Positions 33,510-42,331 of a stretch of 44,010 bases of DNA are shown piece by piece. The DNA is from Lysobacterales bacterium (GTDB taxonomy: Bacteria; Pseudomonadota; Gammaproteobacteria; Xanthomonadales; SZUA-36). The position numbers and the translations under genes were made by a program. Position 1 is the stretch's first letter; each line of letters opens with the position of its first letter. A model generated the notes under the pieces. It was not told the DNA's origin, did not search any database, and worked only from the letters and a program-made list of their open reading frames with translations. Location of the stretch: NCBI GenBank assembly GCA_013001885.1, contig JABDLD010000042.1, positions 1 to 44,010 of the forward strand, given 5' to 3'.

Positions 33510-34982
33510 ATGAATGAAGCAGTTGAAATGTTAAATCCGGCGGCCAACCCGGTCGAGATCGACTCAGCGGCCATTGCGGCTACGTTGAACCGCGCTTTTC
33601 AGAAACAGAGAGAGTCGTATCTCGCAGATCCCGTTCCCGGCCTGGAACAGCGCAGGGAGGATCTGAAGACATTGAAGCGAATGCTCAGCGAAAACCTCGA
33701 TGACATCGTGGAGGCGATCAGCGAGGACTACGGCAACCGTTCACGGCATGAGAGCCTGTTTGCCGAGGTCATCGCCGTTACCGACGGGGTCAACGACACC
33801 ATCAAGCAGCTCAAGAAGTGGATGAAGCCGCAAAAACGCCACGTGGACATCACCCTGTATCCCGGGGCCAGGAATCGCGTAATCCCGCAGCCCCTGGGTG
33901 TCGTGGGCCTGATCATTCCGTGGAATTTTCCGGTCAACCTGTCATTTTCGCAGCTAACCGGAGCTTTTGCCGCCGGTAACCGGGCGATGGTGAAAATGTC
34001 CGAGAACTCGGTAGCGCTGTCTCGGTTGCTGATTAAAATTTCGCCCCGGTATTTTCCAGAAGAGAAGCTGATGTGGTTCGAGGAAACCGGCGGCGTGGGC
34101 ATTGAGTTTTCCCAGGTGCCTTTTGATTTGATGATGTTCACCGGATCGGGTCAGACCGGCCGCGCCGTGATGGCGTCGGCCGCGAAAAACCTGACACCTG
34201 TCGTGCTGGAACTGGGCGGCAAATCACCGGCGATCATCGACCCTGAATTTTCGCTGGAAAAAGCGGTTGAGCGCATTCTCTTCGTAAAACAGTTCAACGC
34301 CGGCCAGATCTGCACCAACGTCGACTACGTTTTCGTGCACGAGAGCCAGCGCGAAGAGTTTATCGAAAAATCACGCGCCTGGGTGAAGCGGCACATCCCG
34401 GATATCAACAGCAAGGACTACACGTCGATCATTGACGACCGCTCATTCCAGCGCCTCGAAGAAACCCTCGAAGACGCCCGTGAGAAAGGAGCCACCATCG
34501 TCAATCTGTCGGGTGAGCAAACGGGTAACCGGGAGCAACGCAAGATGCCCGTTCACCTGGTGCTGGACACCACCGGCAACATGACGGTGCGCAACCGCGA
34601 GACATTCGGCCCGATCCTGATGGTGTTGACTTACAAGAATCCGGAAGAGGTCATCAAGTACATCAACGGCCAGGATCGTCCGCTGGCGCTGTATCCGTTT
34701 ACCAGGAACAAGGAACTGTGCCAGCTGTACATTGACCGCATTATGTCCGGCGGCGTGACGGTCAACGACGCATTGTTTCACGTAGCGCAGCACGACATGC
34801 CTTTCGGCGGCGTCGGCCCCAGCGGCATGGGGCACTACCACGGCCACGAGGGTTTTGTGACGTTCTCCAAGATGCGGCCCGTTTTCTACCAGGCCAATTT
34901 CACCTCGATGAAATTCCTGGCGCCGCCTTACGGCAAATTCGCCAACACCGTGTACAACTTCCTGGTGAAATCGAAGAGCTAG
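33510..34982 (+). CDS. Coniferyl-aldehyde-dehydrogenase-type ALDH
   Basis: 490 aa. NAD(P)-dependent oxidation of an aldehyde to an acid. LGVVGLIIPWNFPVNLS is the ALDH N-motif, MMFTGSGQTGRAVM the cofactor turn, VVLELGGKSPAII carries the general-base Glu (near residue 234), and FNAGQICTNVDYVFV the catalytic Cys (near 268). HDMPFGGVGPSGMGHYHGHEGFVTFS and the short C-terminal tail are typical of the coniferyl aldehyde dehydrogenase subgroup (CalB). It is also close to class-3 fatty aldehyde dehydrogenases, so a fatty aldehyde substrate, fitting the wax ester synthase elsewhere in the window, cannot be excluded. The 3' end overlaps tyrA, convergent, by 4 bp. A possible -10 TAGAAT lies just before the gene. 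Confidence 0.9.
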   Translation: MNEAVEMLNPAANPVEIDSAAIAATLNRAFQKQRESYLADPVPGLEQRREDLKTLKRMLSENLDDIVEAISEDYGNRSRHESLFAEVIAVTDGVNDTIKQLKKWMKPQKRHVDITLYPGARNRVIPQPLGVVGLIIPWNFPVNLSFSQLTGAFAAGNRAMVKMSENSVALSRLLIKISPRYFPEEKLMWFEETGGVGIEFSQVPFDLMMFTGSGQTGRAVMASAAKNLTPVVLELGGKSPAIIDPEFSLEKAVERILFVKQFNAGQICTNVDYVFVHESQREEFIEKSRAWVKRHIPDINSKDYTSIIDDRSFQRLEETLEDAREKGATIVNLSGEQTGNREQRKMPVHLVLDTTGNMTVRNRETFGPILMVLTYKNPEEVIKYINGQDRPLALYPFTRNKELCQLYIDRIMSGGVTVNDALFHVAQHDMPFGGVGPSGMGHYHGHEGFVTFSKMRPVFYQANFTSMKFLAPPYGKFANTVYNFLVKSKS

Positions 34983-36109
34983 TCGGGTGAGCCGGAACTG
35001 ATTCTGCTGTTGGCGATTTCCATCGCCCGTATCCAGCTGTCCTCATCCTGCTCACGCACGGAACGGGTTAACTCGTCGAACACCCGCCGGAAGCGCGCGG
35101 CCACATCTCCGGTCATATGGTTTCCCTGTTGGATTTCATAATACAGGCGGGGGTTTTCCGACACGACCTGCGCCGCCACTTTCAACTGGGCATTGAAGGT
35201 ACTGCTGGATATCTGCCGCAACAACGGAACCGCCTCTCCGCTCTCCGCCAGCGCACTGGCAAATGCAATGTTGACCAGGTGCGACAGGCCCAGTACCCAG
35301 GCCATCACTTCGTCGTGTTCCTCCAGGCTTAAATCCACGCATTCCGCCGCCGTATGGGCAAACAGCGCACGGGCTTCCGACAGGGCCTCCCGGTTGCCGG
35401 TATCGACAAAAAGAATGTGACGGCCAGACAGACCGATCTCGTTGGGCCCGAACATCGGATGAACCGAGCAGACGCGGCAACCGGCCTCGGTGAGGGCCTC
35501 AAGCCCGGTGCGCATCGGGCTTTTTAGTGAGCCGATGTCGAAGATCAACCCGCGCGGTTTTAACTCCGCCAGGCGAAGCAGGATATCATTCGAAGGCCGC
35601 AGCGGAACGGCAACCACGATCAGATCGTAATCATCCGCGTGCTGCTCCCACTCTTCCGCGCGCTCAAACGGCGTCACCTTGACCACCGGATCAGCCACCG
35701 CGACGTGGTAACCCACCATGTCCAGGTAGCGGGACATCCATTCACCCATCCGACCGAGACCGCCGATCACCAGCGCCCGCCGCCCTGCCCCGTGATCGGA
35801 CTGGACCAGTTTGTAGGTTTCCTGGTTGCCCAGTGAGTGATGGATCAGAGTCTCCAGAACATCACGTGCTACCGCACCGGGCAAGCCGAGGGATTCCGCA
35901 CGGGCCATGCCGCGGTCGATCACTTCACGTTCGCGCGCGTAATGCCGCAGCGGCGCGCCCGTTCTGAGCTTGTGGTCGCCGATTGCGGTGACTACTGCCT
36001 GGCGTTCTGCGATCAGGTCGACGATTCCGCTGTCGATATCATCGAGCCGGTCTCTCAATTCAAGCAGTTCATCGGCGGTTAACGGTGGTTTGACAGGCAT
36101 GGTTGTCAT
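34979..36109 (-). CDS. tyrA: Chorismate mutase/prephenate dehydrogenase TyrA
   Basis: 376 aa. ATG 36109 forms an ATGA overlap with the upstream barrel gene. Chorismate mutase domain about 5-90 (LLELRDRLDDIDSGIVDLIAERQAVVTAIGDHK, with ARE near 60), then prephenate dehydrogenase: ALVIGGLGRMGEWMSRYLDMVGYHV (Rossmann GxGxxG, about 112-136), VAVPLRPSNDIL, SLKSPM, SVHPMFGPNEIGLSGRHILFVDT, and GLSHLVNIAFASAL. The HPMFGP stretch carries the catalytic His. Makes 4-hydroxyphenylpyruvate from chorismate for tyrosine synthesis. Same architecture as the enteric enzyme. The link to an AraC regulator and a barrel in one coupled operon is odd. Confidence 0.95.
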   Translation of the reverse strand: MTTMPVKPPLTADELLELRDRLDDIDSGIVDLIAERQAVVTAIGDHKLRTGAPLRHYAREREVIDRGMARAESLGLPGAVARDVLETLIHHSLGNQETYKLVQSDHGAGRRALVIGGLGRMGEWMSRYLDMVGYHVAVADPVVKVTPFERAEEWEQHADDYDLIVVAVPLRPSNDILLRLAELKPRGLIFDIGSLKSPMRTGLEALTEAGCRVCSVHPMFGPNEIGLSGRHILFVDTGNREALSEARALFAHTAAECVDLSLEEHDEVMAWVLGLSHLVNIAFASALAESGEAVPLLRQISSSTFNAQLKVAAQVVSENPRLYYEIQQGNHMTGDVAARFRRVFDELTRSVREQDEDSWIRAMEIANSRISSGSPD

Positions 36110-37044
36110 AATCCCCAATTTATCGACCAGGCAACCAGAAATGTATCCGTGCTGCTGCCGATGGAAATGTTGGTGTCGCTGGCCAGGTAAGTGAACTTCA
36201 AACCCTGCTGCGCGTTGATCGGCACACCCAGGCTCAATGCGTAATACCGGGTTCTGCGGTCGTCCGTTTTAGGGTTGCCGTTGACGGTCGAGCGACCGCC
36301 ATGCGCAAAGCCGGTGCTGAAGCTGGCCCACCAGCCTGGCTTGAATGAATAGATTACATGCCCCTGCAGAAACCACAACGGATCCTGCGTAAGCTCATTC
36401 CCGTTCCAGAATTCGTCATTGTCCTGGTAAAGGAATACCGATCCCGTCAGTTCAAACTGCCACTTGTGGCGCTGGTGCAATACACCCAGCTGCGGGCGCA
36501 CGACAAACCGGTTGCCGCCAAGGTTGATCAGTTTGCGGTCGTTGTAATCGCCAAACGGAAGCGATACGGCTACGGCGGCCCCGATGGTGGTCGTTACCGG
36601 GTGTTCCTGACGGTATTGCAGGTACTCCTGACCGCTCAACGCAGGGGCGCCGTATAAATTCACGGAAAACCTGATACGGGGATCTGCGAATCCCCTGCGC
36701 CGCACCACCGTGGGTTCGCCGTCAACCAGCCCTTCCCAGCGTCCGCTGGCGTAGGGCAGTGAGAAATCAACCCGCCCCGACTTTCCAAAAAAATCAAACG
36801 TTCGCAGATAGACTGCGCCAACGCCATACAAGTCGAAAGTCACATCCTCCGCTAGCAGGACGGGATCGAAGAAAATGTCGCCATTGGTCGAAGCTGCGCC
36901 AACCCCAAAGACGTTGAGTCCGGTCGGCAGGTGCGACCAGCGCCTCGGCTCGAGATCCTGCGCCCCGGCTTCTTCACAGTAAAAACATTGCACCGCCACC
37001 AGGAGCGACAAACCGGCGAGCACAACCAGGGCGCGTTTTTGCAT
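36106..37044 (-). CDS. Outer-membrane beta-barrel, MetA-pathway/transporter type
   Basis: 312 aa from ATG 37044, two bases after the AraC stop (TAACCATG); the longer frame to 37125 lies inside the AraC gene. Signal peptide 1-27 (MQKRALVVLAGLSLLVAV, ending GAQ). Mature strands: HLPTGLNVFGVGAASTNGDI, VDFSLPYASGRWEG, GFADPRIRFSVNLYGAPAL, TTIGAAVAVSLPFGDYNDRKLINLGGNRFVVRPQLGVLHQ, WQFELTGSVFLYQDNDEF, and the end TFLVAWSINWGL. The GDPR/ADPR and LPFGDY-x-x-x-KLINLG patterns are typical of the family named after the phenol meta-pathway. It may admit aromatic compounds (inference). Terminal residue is Leu, not Phe. Confidence 0.85.
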   Translation of the reverse strand: MQKRALVVLAGLSLLVAVQCFYCEEAGAQDLEPRRWSHLPTGLNVFGVGAASTNGDIFFDPVLLAEDVTFDLYGVGAVYLRTFDFFGKSGRVDFSLPYASGRWEGLVDGEPTVVRRRGFADPRIRFSVNLYGAPALSGQEYLQYRQEHPVTTTIGAAVAVSLPFGDYNDRKLINLGGNRFVVRPQLGVLHQRHKWQFELTGSVFLYQDNDEFWNGNELTQDPLWFLQGHVIYSFKPGWWASFSTGFAHGGRSTVNGNPKTDDRRTRYYALSLGVPINAQQGLKFTYLASDTNISIGSSTDTFLVAWSINWGL

Positions 37045-37046
37045 GG

Positions 37047-38156
37047 TTAAGTGGCATCCCTGGTTGGCAAAAGCTGCGGCCTCAAGGATTGTTTTCTGAC
37101 CACAACAGGCGGAACGCCAAAACACTTCTTGAATGCGCGGCTGAAGGGGCCAGGTTGCGCATAATCGAGCAAGTAAGCGATTTCCTGGACGGATAGATGC
37201 GTGGACTGCAAATATTGCAACGCAAGGTTCATTCTGACCTCGAGCACAATGGACTTGTAGCTGGTCCCGCGACGGTAAAGCCGCTTGCGTAGCTGAGCAG
37301 TCGACATCGCCAATTTCTCTGCCGCTTCATCAAGCCGGAGCATGCGCCTGCCGGGCCGGCTCAGCAATAGCTGTCTGACCGCTTTTTCGGCACCCTGGCG
37401 GGAGGTTGCTTCAGTACCAAGCACGCGCTCGCAAACGGACGCGGTCATATCTGACATGATGCCGTTGCCCGCCTGCAGCGGCAAATCAAGCCAGGCGACG
37501 GGGATACTCAACGCACTGCGCTCCGCGGCATATTCAACCGGGCATGGGTCAAAAAACCGCTCGATAACGTCGTGGTAATCCGGCTCAGGGAAGGCAAATT
37601 GGATGGAAGCACCCCGGCCTGGAGTGTTGGGGCTGATCATTAGGACAATACTGCGCCAATTGCCGGCAATGCAGTCTTCGGCAATGCTTCGGTCTTCGCC
37701 AATATGCCGCGAGGTTGGAGACGGGCTGATCACGAGGCAATCATCGACGACTTCATGATGTTCGACAAAGCGGTCAGAGGTTAACTCAAGATAGCGCGCC
37801 AGTAACTCCATGCCCTTGCCGAGGTTGGGACAGCTCAGAACGGCATAACCCAGCACTCCCAGGTCGGTCAGTTCAAGCACCGACATGAAACGAAAAAAAA
37901 CATCCGGAACGGACCGGCGGACGATTTCTATAACCCGGTCGAACTGTGCGTGGGTCAGCCCATCCCCGGCTCGCAATCTTTCCGCACTGATGTTTGAACC
38001 CGCCAGTGCCTGCTGGTAAAGACCGGGAAAATCGGCGCGCAAACATTCGTGAAGCCGGTTCAGCCAGTTCAGTACGACCAGACTCTCTTCTTTTCGCCGG
38101 GATTGCATATCCAGAGCGGGTCGAATCCGGGAAGTTTCGGGAACACGCAGGGGCAT
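37047..38156 (-). CDS. AraC family transcriptional regulator
   Basis: 369 aa, with a long N-terminal ligand domain of the AraC/OruR type (FPGLYQQALAGSNIS, LTDLGVLGYAVLSCPNLGKGMELLARYLELTSDRF, about residues 35-135) and a C-terminal AraC DNA-binding domain (about 275-355): LDEAAEKLAMSTAQLRKRLYRRGTSYKSIVLEVRMNLALQYLQSTHLSVQEIAYLLDYAQPGPFSRAFKKCFGVPP. The second helix-turn-helix pattern is complete. A start at residue 17 is possible. The barrel gene begins two bases after its stop, so the two are coupled and the barrel is the likely target, with tyrA behind it. Confidence 0.92.
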   Translation of the reverse strand: MPLRVPETSRIRPALDMQSRRKEESLVVLNWLNRLHECLRADFPGLYQQALAGSNISAERLRAGDGLTHAQFDRVIEIVRRSVPDVFFRFMSVLELTDLGVLGYAVLSCPNLGKGMELLARYLELTSDRFVEHHEVVDDCLVISPSPTSRHIGEDRSIAEDCIAGNWRSIVLMISPNTPGRGASIQFAFPEPDYHDVIERFFDPCPVEYAAERSALSIPVAWLDLPLQAGNGIMSDMTASVCERVLGTEATSRQGAEKAVRQLLLSRPGRRMLRLDEAAEKLAMSTAQLRKRLYRRGTSYKSIVLEVRMNLALQYLQSTHLSVQEIAYLLDYAQPGPFSRAFKKCFGVPPVVVRKQSLRPQLLPTRDAT

Positions 38157-38185
38157 CAGAAACTGCTCTTACAGGGTCAGAAATA

Positions 38186-39400
38186 TCATAAACGTGGATC
38201 ATGCGCTTGGCCAGCATTCCCGTCCATCCATTTCCTGTCGATCGCGGGAGGGCGTCCAAGATGCAGAGCAATAAGGGCTGCTGCAACGGCTGCCAAAGTA
38301 GCTGCTCCTCCTGTGAACAACACAGTGAGAAAGCTGCCTGACCCGCTCAACACGCCCCCGATCGCCGGAGCCAGCGAAACTCCAATCCCAACCGCAGGCA
38401 CGGTCAGAATGACGTACCTCCCCTCCAGGTCCAGTACCGCCACGACATGGATGAAATAAGGAATCCCCATGCCAAGCGCGAGGGTGAATCCACACACAGC
38501 AACCCGATAAACAGGGAAGGAGTCGGCATGTGCCAGCAGAAACAGCGAACCCAATATCACTGCACCGGCCAGAATCAACGGCCTGGCGCTTCCCAAACGG
38601 TCAGACAGGGCAACGGCAAGCAGGGAACCGGCCATGGCGAACAGCAGGCCCAATGACAATGCATTTCCTGTCATTACCGCTTCGAAACCCGCCTCATGCG
38701 CCAACCTCTCGAGTTGAGCCCAGACCAACGTGGTGCTGAAAAGAAAACAGAGCACTCCAGCCAGCGCGAGTCGCAAAGCTGCACGGCACGGTGCTGCCGC
38801 ATTTCCCCCTGGCAATGCGGGCAAGCCGCTATTCGACTTCGTTCCGCGCGGCGGCAGCCAGGCCAGCAATGGAGCAAGCAGGAGTACAGTCACCGCCAAC
38901 GCCAGCATAAACCCCTCAAAACCCCACCAGGTGACAACCGTAGAGGGGAATACAGCCAGCAGCAGCGCGCCAAGCCCAGCCTCGGCGGCGATTTTCAATC
39001 CAAACCAGCGCGCCGGTTGGCTGGTATCACCCAGCACAGTGACCCCTATCCCGTAGAGAACTGAAAATGCGGCGCCGGCGAAAAATACAGCCAGCATCAT
39101 CGCCGGGAGACTTCGGATTGAACTGGCCGCGATCAAGGCACCCATGGCGATGGGGATAAAAACCAGGGTAACGGAGCGCCAATTCATGCGGCGAATCCAG
39201 AAATACGCCGAGGCCGCTGCCAGGGTAAATCCGAGAAAAAAGGCGGACGCCAGCGTGCCGGCGGCCGCATCGCTCAGGCTGCGAGAATCCTGAACCGTTC
39301 CCAAAAACAGCGGCAGAACATTGTAAAAAACGGCGCCGATCGCCGACAGCACCACGGCAGACAGAACGACGCCGGGCGCGTCTAATGAACTAGTACGCAT
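38186..39400 (-). CDS. MFS transporter
   Basis: 404 aa, twelve predicted membrane helices with a cytoplasmic loop near the middle (about residues 185-205, GTKSNSGLPALPGGNAAAP). SAIGAVFYNVLPLFLGTVQDSRSLSDAAAGTLASAFFLGFTLAAASAYFWIRRMNWR in the N-half follows the MFS loop pattern, with RRMNWR after helix 2; a second half begins near 210. The start overlaps the LTA-synthase-like gene by 11 bp. Substrate unknown. AraC follows after 29 bp, so this may be an AraC-regulated exporter or importer. Confidence 0.87.
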   Translation of the reverse strand: MRTSSLDAPGVVLSAVVLSAIGAVFYNVLPLFLGTVQDSRSLSDAAAGTLASAFFLGFTLAAASAYFWIRRMNWRSVTLVFIPIAMGALIAASSIRSLPAMMLAVFFAGAAFSVLYGIGVTVLGDTSQPARWFGLKIAAEAGLGALLLAVFPSTVVTWWGFEGFMLALAVTVLLLAPLLAWLPPRGTKSNSGLPALPGGNAAAPCRAALRLALAGVLCFLFSTTLVWAQLERLAHEAGFEAVMTGNALSLGLLFAMAGSLLAVALSDRLGSARPLILAGAVILGSLFLLAHADSFPVYRVAVCGFTLALGMGIPYFIHVVAVLDLEGRYVILTVPAVGIGVSLAPAIGGVLSGSGSFLTVLFTGGAATLAAVAAALIALHLGRPPAIDRKWMDGNAGQAHDPRL

Positions 39401-41318
39401 TCGTACGAATCATCAACGGCCCCCACAGGGCGTAAGCAAGCGCTTTGCGTTCGATTTCCCGGTCTCCGCCGGGCAGCAGGGTCATCTGGCTGTCCGGACC
39501 CAATTCGAATGCACGCGGCTCCAGGTCCGGTTGCAGCACAACCACCCGGTTACCTTCAATGTAGGCCTGGTTCGCGTGGAACTGCATTAATGCCCGGCCC
39601 GAACCATCGCGGAACTCGGGCCGCGTCAGGTCGCGGCCGATGGCTGGATGGTTGCTGTCAAGCCCGATCAGGGACAGCAGCGTGGGAACGATATCTATTT
39701 GGCTGGTGATGCCGGTTATGCGGCGCGGCGTTACCGATGGCCCGATAATCGCGGCCGGGATCCTGAAACGCTCGACGGGGACCAGTTTGCCGCCAAAAAT
39801 CTTGGCGTTGTGATCGGCGATGACCAGGAATACGGTGTTTTTCCAGTAGCCGGAAGTTCTCGCCCTGCGCAGAAATTCACCCAGCGCATAGTCGGCGTAC
39901 TTGATGGAAGTCTCCCGCGGCCCGTATTCACTCGGTGTAACGCGGTTGGCGGGAATGTCAAAGGGCTCGTGATGGCTGGTGGTAAAGATCAGGCTGAAGA
40001 AAGGCCGGTCACCCTTCCCGCTCAATTCTTCGTGCGCCATTTGGAACAGGTCTTCGTCGGAAACGCCCCAGGATCCCCTGAATACCGGATTGTCGTAATC
40101 ACCCTGATCGATAACTTTCTGGAAACCATTGTTCAGGAAAAACCGTCTCATGTTGTCGAAATGAGACTCTCCACCGTAAATGAAGCTGGTGTGATAACCG
40201 CTTTTTGAGAGTAAAGCGGCCAGAGTGAAGAAATTGTCCTGGGTATCCGATCGCTTGACCACGTTGGTGCGCGGCGACGGTGTAAACCCGGTAATGATCG
40301 CCTCGATACCCCGCGCTGAGCGTATGCCGGTCGCATAAAGGCGCTCGAACCAGATCCCCTGATCCGCCAGGCTGTCCAGGTTCGGCGTCAAGTCCTTACC
40401 GCCAAGACTTCCAACAAACTCGGCTCCCAGGCTTTCCTCCAGCACAATCACGAGGTTCAGCGGCCTGTCGTGCCTTGCAGTGGCCTGTTGGAAATGCAGC
40501 GTCGGCGCGTCCGCAGGATCCAGTTGCTGCGCGGGTGTTATGCCTGCTTCACGCAGCACAATTTTCAGCACCTCGTCATCGGCCATCTTCCCGTACCGGA
40601 TTCGTTCGTTGGAAGCCTCTTTCCTTCGTTCATAGACCGCGTAAAGTACGGAATACGGCGAATTGAGCGGCAGCTGGTTGACCATGGAATCCTGGGAGAA
40701 AGCCGCGTTGCTCGGATTCACCGGGCGATGAGCCAGTGTGGACCGAATCATGGCCACCATCAGGAGGATGATCACCGGCGTTAACAGCAAACTGAACTTC
40801 ACCGAAACGCGAAGATCCGAATAGGGATCGCGGCGAAGCCAGCGTGTCACAAACCAGGCAATCAGTACTGCCGCAGATGAAAAAACGACCAGTTCGGGCA
40901 GCTTGGTGCCTGACACCGTAGCCAGCACCTCTTTGGGATATTTCAGATACTCAACGAACAGGTAATTCGGGCGGCTGTCAAACTGGCCGATAAAAGATGC
41001 TGTCGAAGCCTCCACGAAAAACGCGGCCGCAGCGATCAGGCCAGTGTAAAGCGGCAGTATCCAGTTTCCCAGGCGGCGCAGAAAAGCGATGGGCTGCAAC
41101 CAGCATTTAAACAAAAATACCGGCCCAAACAGGGCCGCTACGAGGATCAGGTCAAAACGGACACCCTGCAGCAGGATAATTCCCAATCCATCGGTGGGAG
41201 CAACGCGGTCCCAAAAAATAGCAACGAGCGTCAGCCTCGAGACCGTCAATGCGAACAGAAACCACAGCACGAAAATGGCTAAATGCTGAAAAATCCTGAT
41301 ACTGGCTGCTGATTTCAT
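39390..41318 (-). CDS. LTA synthase family membrane sulfatase-fold protein
   Basis: 642 aa. Five N-terminal membrane helices (about 10-32, 48-70, 88-108, 140-158, 172-192), then an extracytoplasmic alkaline-phosphatase/sulfatase domain from about 285. LNLVIVLEESLGAEFVGSLGG gives the metal Glu (E295), and TSHHEPF, IADHNAKIFGG later ligands. In most members the nucleophile is Thr in a GTRTVRG-type stretch; here it reads ATGIRSARGIEA, so Ser334 occupies the place. Transfers phosphoglycerol or phosphoethanolamine to envelope glycans or lipids in Gram-negative relatives (OpgB-like). The product modified is unknown. First gene of a five-gene minus run. Confidence 0.85.
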   Translation of the reverse strand: MKSAASIRIFQHLAIFVLWFLFALTVSRLTLVAIFWDRVAPTDGLGIILLQGVRFDLILVAALFGPVFLFKCWLQPIAFLRRLGNWILPLYTGLIAAAAFFVEASTASFIGQFDSRPNYLFVEYLKYPKEVLATVSGTKLPELVVFSSAAVLIAWFVTRWLRRDPYSDLRVSVKFSLLLTPVIILLMVAMIRSTLAHRPVNPSNAAFSQDSMVNQLPLNSPYSVLYAVYERRKEASNERIRYGKMADDEVLKIVLREAGITPAQQLDPADAPTLHFQQATARHDRPLNLVIVLEESLGAEFVGSLGGKDLTPNLDSLADQGIWFERLYATGIRSARGIEAIITGFTPSPRTNVVKRSDTQDNFFTLAALLSKSGYHTSFIYGGESHFDNMRRFFLNNGFQKVIDQGDYDNPVFRGSWGVSDEDLFQMAHEELSGKGDRPFFSLIFTTSHHEPFDIPANRVTPSEYGPRETSIKYADYALGEFLRRARTSGYWKNTVFLVIADHNAKIFGGKLVPVERFRIPAAIIGPSVTPRRITGITSQIDIVPTLLSLIGLDSNHPAIGRDLTRPEFRDGSGRALMQFHANQAYIEGNRVVVLQPDLEPRAFELGPDSQMTLLPGGDREIERKALAYALWGPLMIRTNAY

Positions 41319-41400
41319 TTGTTCGCGAAAGATGAGAGCGACTGTTTCTTGAACGCGGTATTATAAGTGCTGTCAATCGGTAATGTTCTGGTATTCCATC

Positions 41401-42309
41401 ATGCGCCTGTTTTTTCAGCTTCTCACCCCGTTATGCCTGGCCCTTCTTTGCCTGCGGCCGAGCCCCGGCATGGCATTGAGCTTTGATGAAATTTCACTTG
41501 ACCTGCTTAACCCGGCGACCAGCCTGGGGCACGCGACCAATGACCTGGAATACCGCAGCTTCCAGGGCGACCTGCCCGGAGCCAGCGATCAATCACAATG
41601 GGACCTGGTGATCACGCCATCCATCCCCTTTCCTCTGAGTAACGGCAAAAACCTGGTGCTCAGCGCCAGGATTCCGGTGAGTTTTGGCGAACCCACTTAT
41701 TTTGCAGACGGCACCGAGTATACGCAGTGGCGTATCCGGCAATTCGCCGACACCATACCAACCGACGGCGAGTTTTTTAACGGGCACGGGCACCTGGCCG
41801 ATATCGGACTCAAGCTGGTTTACGGTGGCGCCAGTGACAACAATTTCATTGCTACCTACGGGCTTGAACTGGTTTTAACCAATTCCCAGGACGGTTCGGT
41901 CGAAAAGGATCAAATCCTGCTGGGGCCGGAGTTCGCTCTCGGAAAAATTACCGGCTGGGGCATCATTGGGGCGCGGGTGTCACACTTAACCAACATCACT
42001 GATCCCGATGATCGTGATTACGAGTTCGACACCAACATCAGCTCACTGAAGTTCTTCTTCGCTTACGGCCTGGGCAATGGCTGGCAAGTGATTTCCAATC
42101 CGGTTGTCGAATATGACTGGGAAGGGGCCCCTGGAAACAAGCTGGCATTGCCGATCGGAGTGGGCGTGGCAAAAACTGCCCGCCTCGGAAATATGCCATT
42201 CAAGGCAGCCATAGAAATCCAGAAATACCTGAAAAACCCCGATGCTTTCGGCCCGGACTGGCTGCTGAAATTCAGTTTCACACCGGTTTTCTGGGACCGC
42301 TCCCGATAA
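41401..42309 (+). CDS. Outer-membrane beta-barrel, MetA-pathway/transporter type
   Basis: 302 aa from ATG 41401 (MRLFFQLLTPLCLALLCL signal); the ATG at 41383 is also possible and neither has a clear ribosome site. Mature part begins LSFDEISLDLLNPATSLG. Strand pattern: WDLVITPSIPFPLSNGKNLVLSARIPVSF, GHGHLADIGLKLVYGGAS, NFIATYGLELVLTNSQDGS, LGPEFALGKITGWGIIGARVSHLTN, FFFAYGLGNGWQVISNPVVEYDWEG, LPIGVGVAKTA, and the end WLLKFSFTPVFWDRSR. GNGWQ....P.V.YDWE and LPIGVGV are shared with the barrel at 23346 (GGGWYV, YDWDS, MPINVRIG), so they are relatives. A SAM methyltransferase gene follows 22 bp later. Confidence 0.82.
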   Translation: MRLFFQLLTPLCLALLCLRPSPGMALSFDEISLDLLNPATSLGHATNDLEYRSFQGDLPGASDQSQWDLVITPSIPFPLSNGKNLVLSARIPVSFGEPTYFADGTEYTQWRIRQFADTIPTDGEFFNGHGHLADIGLKLVYGGASDNNFIATYGLELVLTNSQDGSVEKDQILLGPEFALGKITGWGIIGARVSHLTNITDPDDRDYEFDTNISSLKFFFAYGLGNGWQVISNPVVEYDWEGAPGNKLALPIGVGVAKTARLGNMPFKAAIEIQKYLKNPDAFGPDWLLKFSFTPVFWDRSR

Positions 42310-42331
42310 CCGGCGTTGGTCTCCAGCCGTC

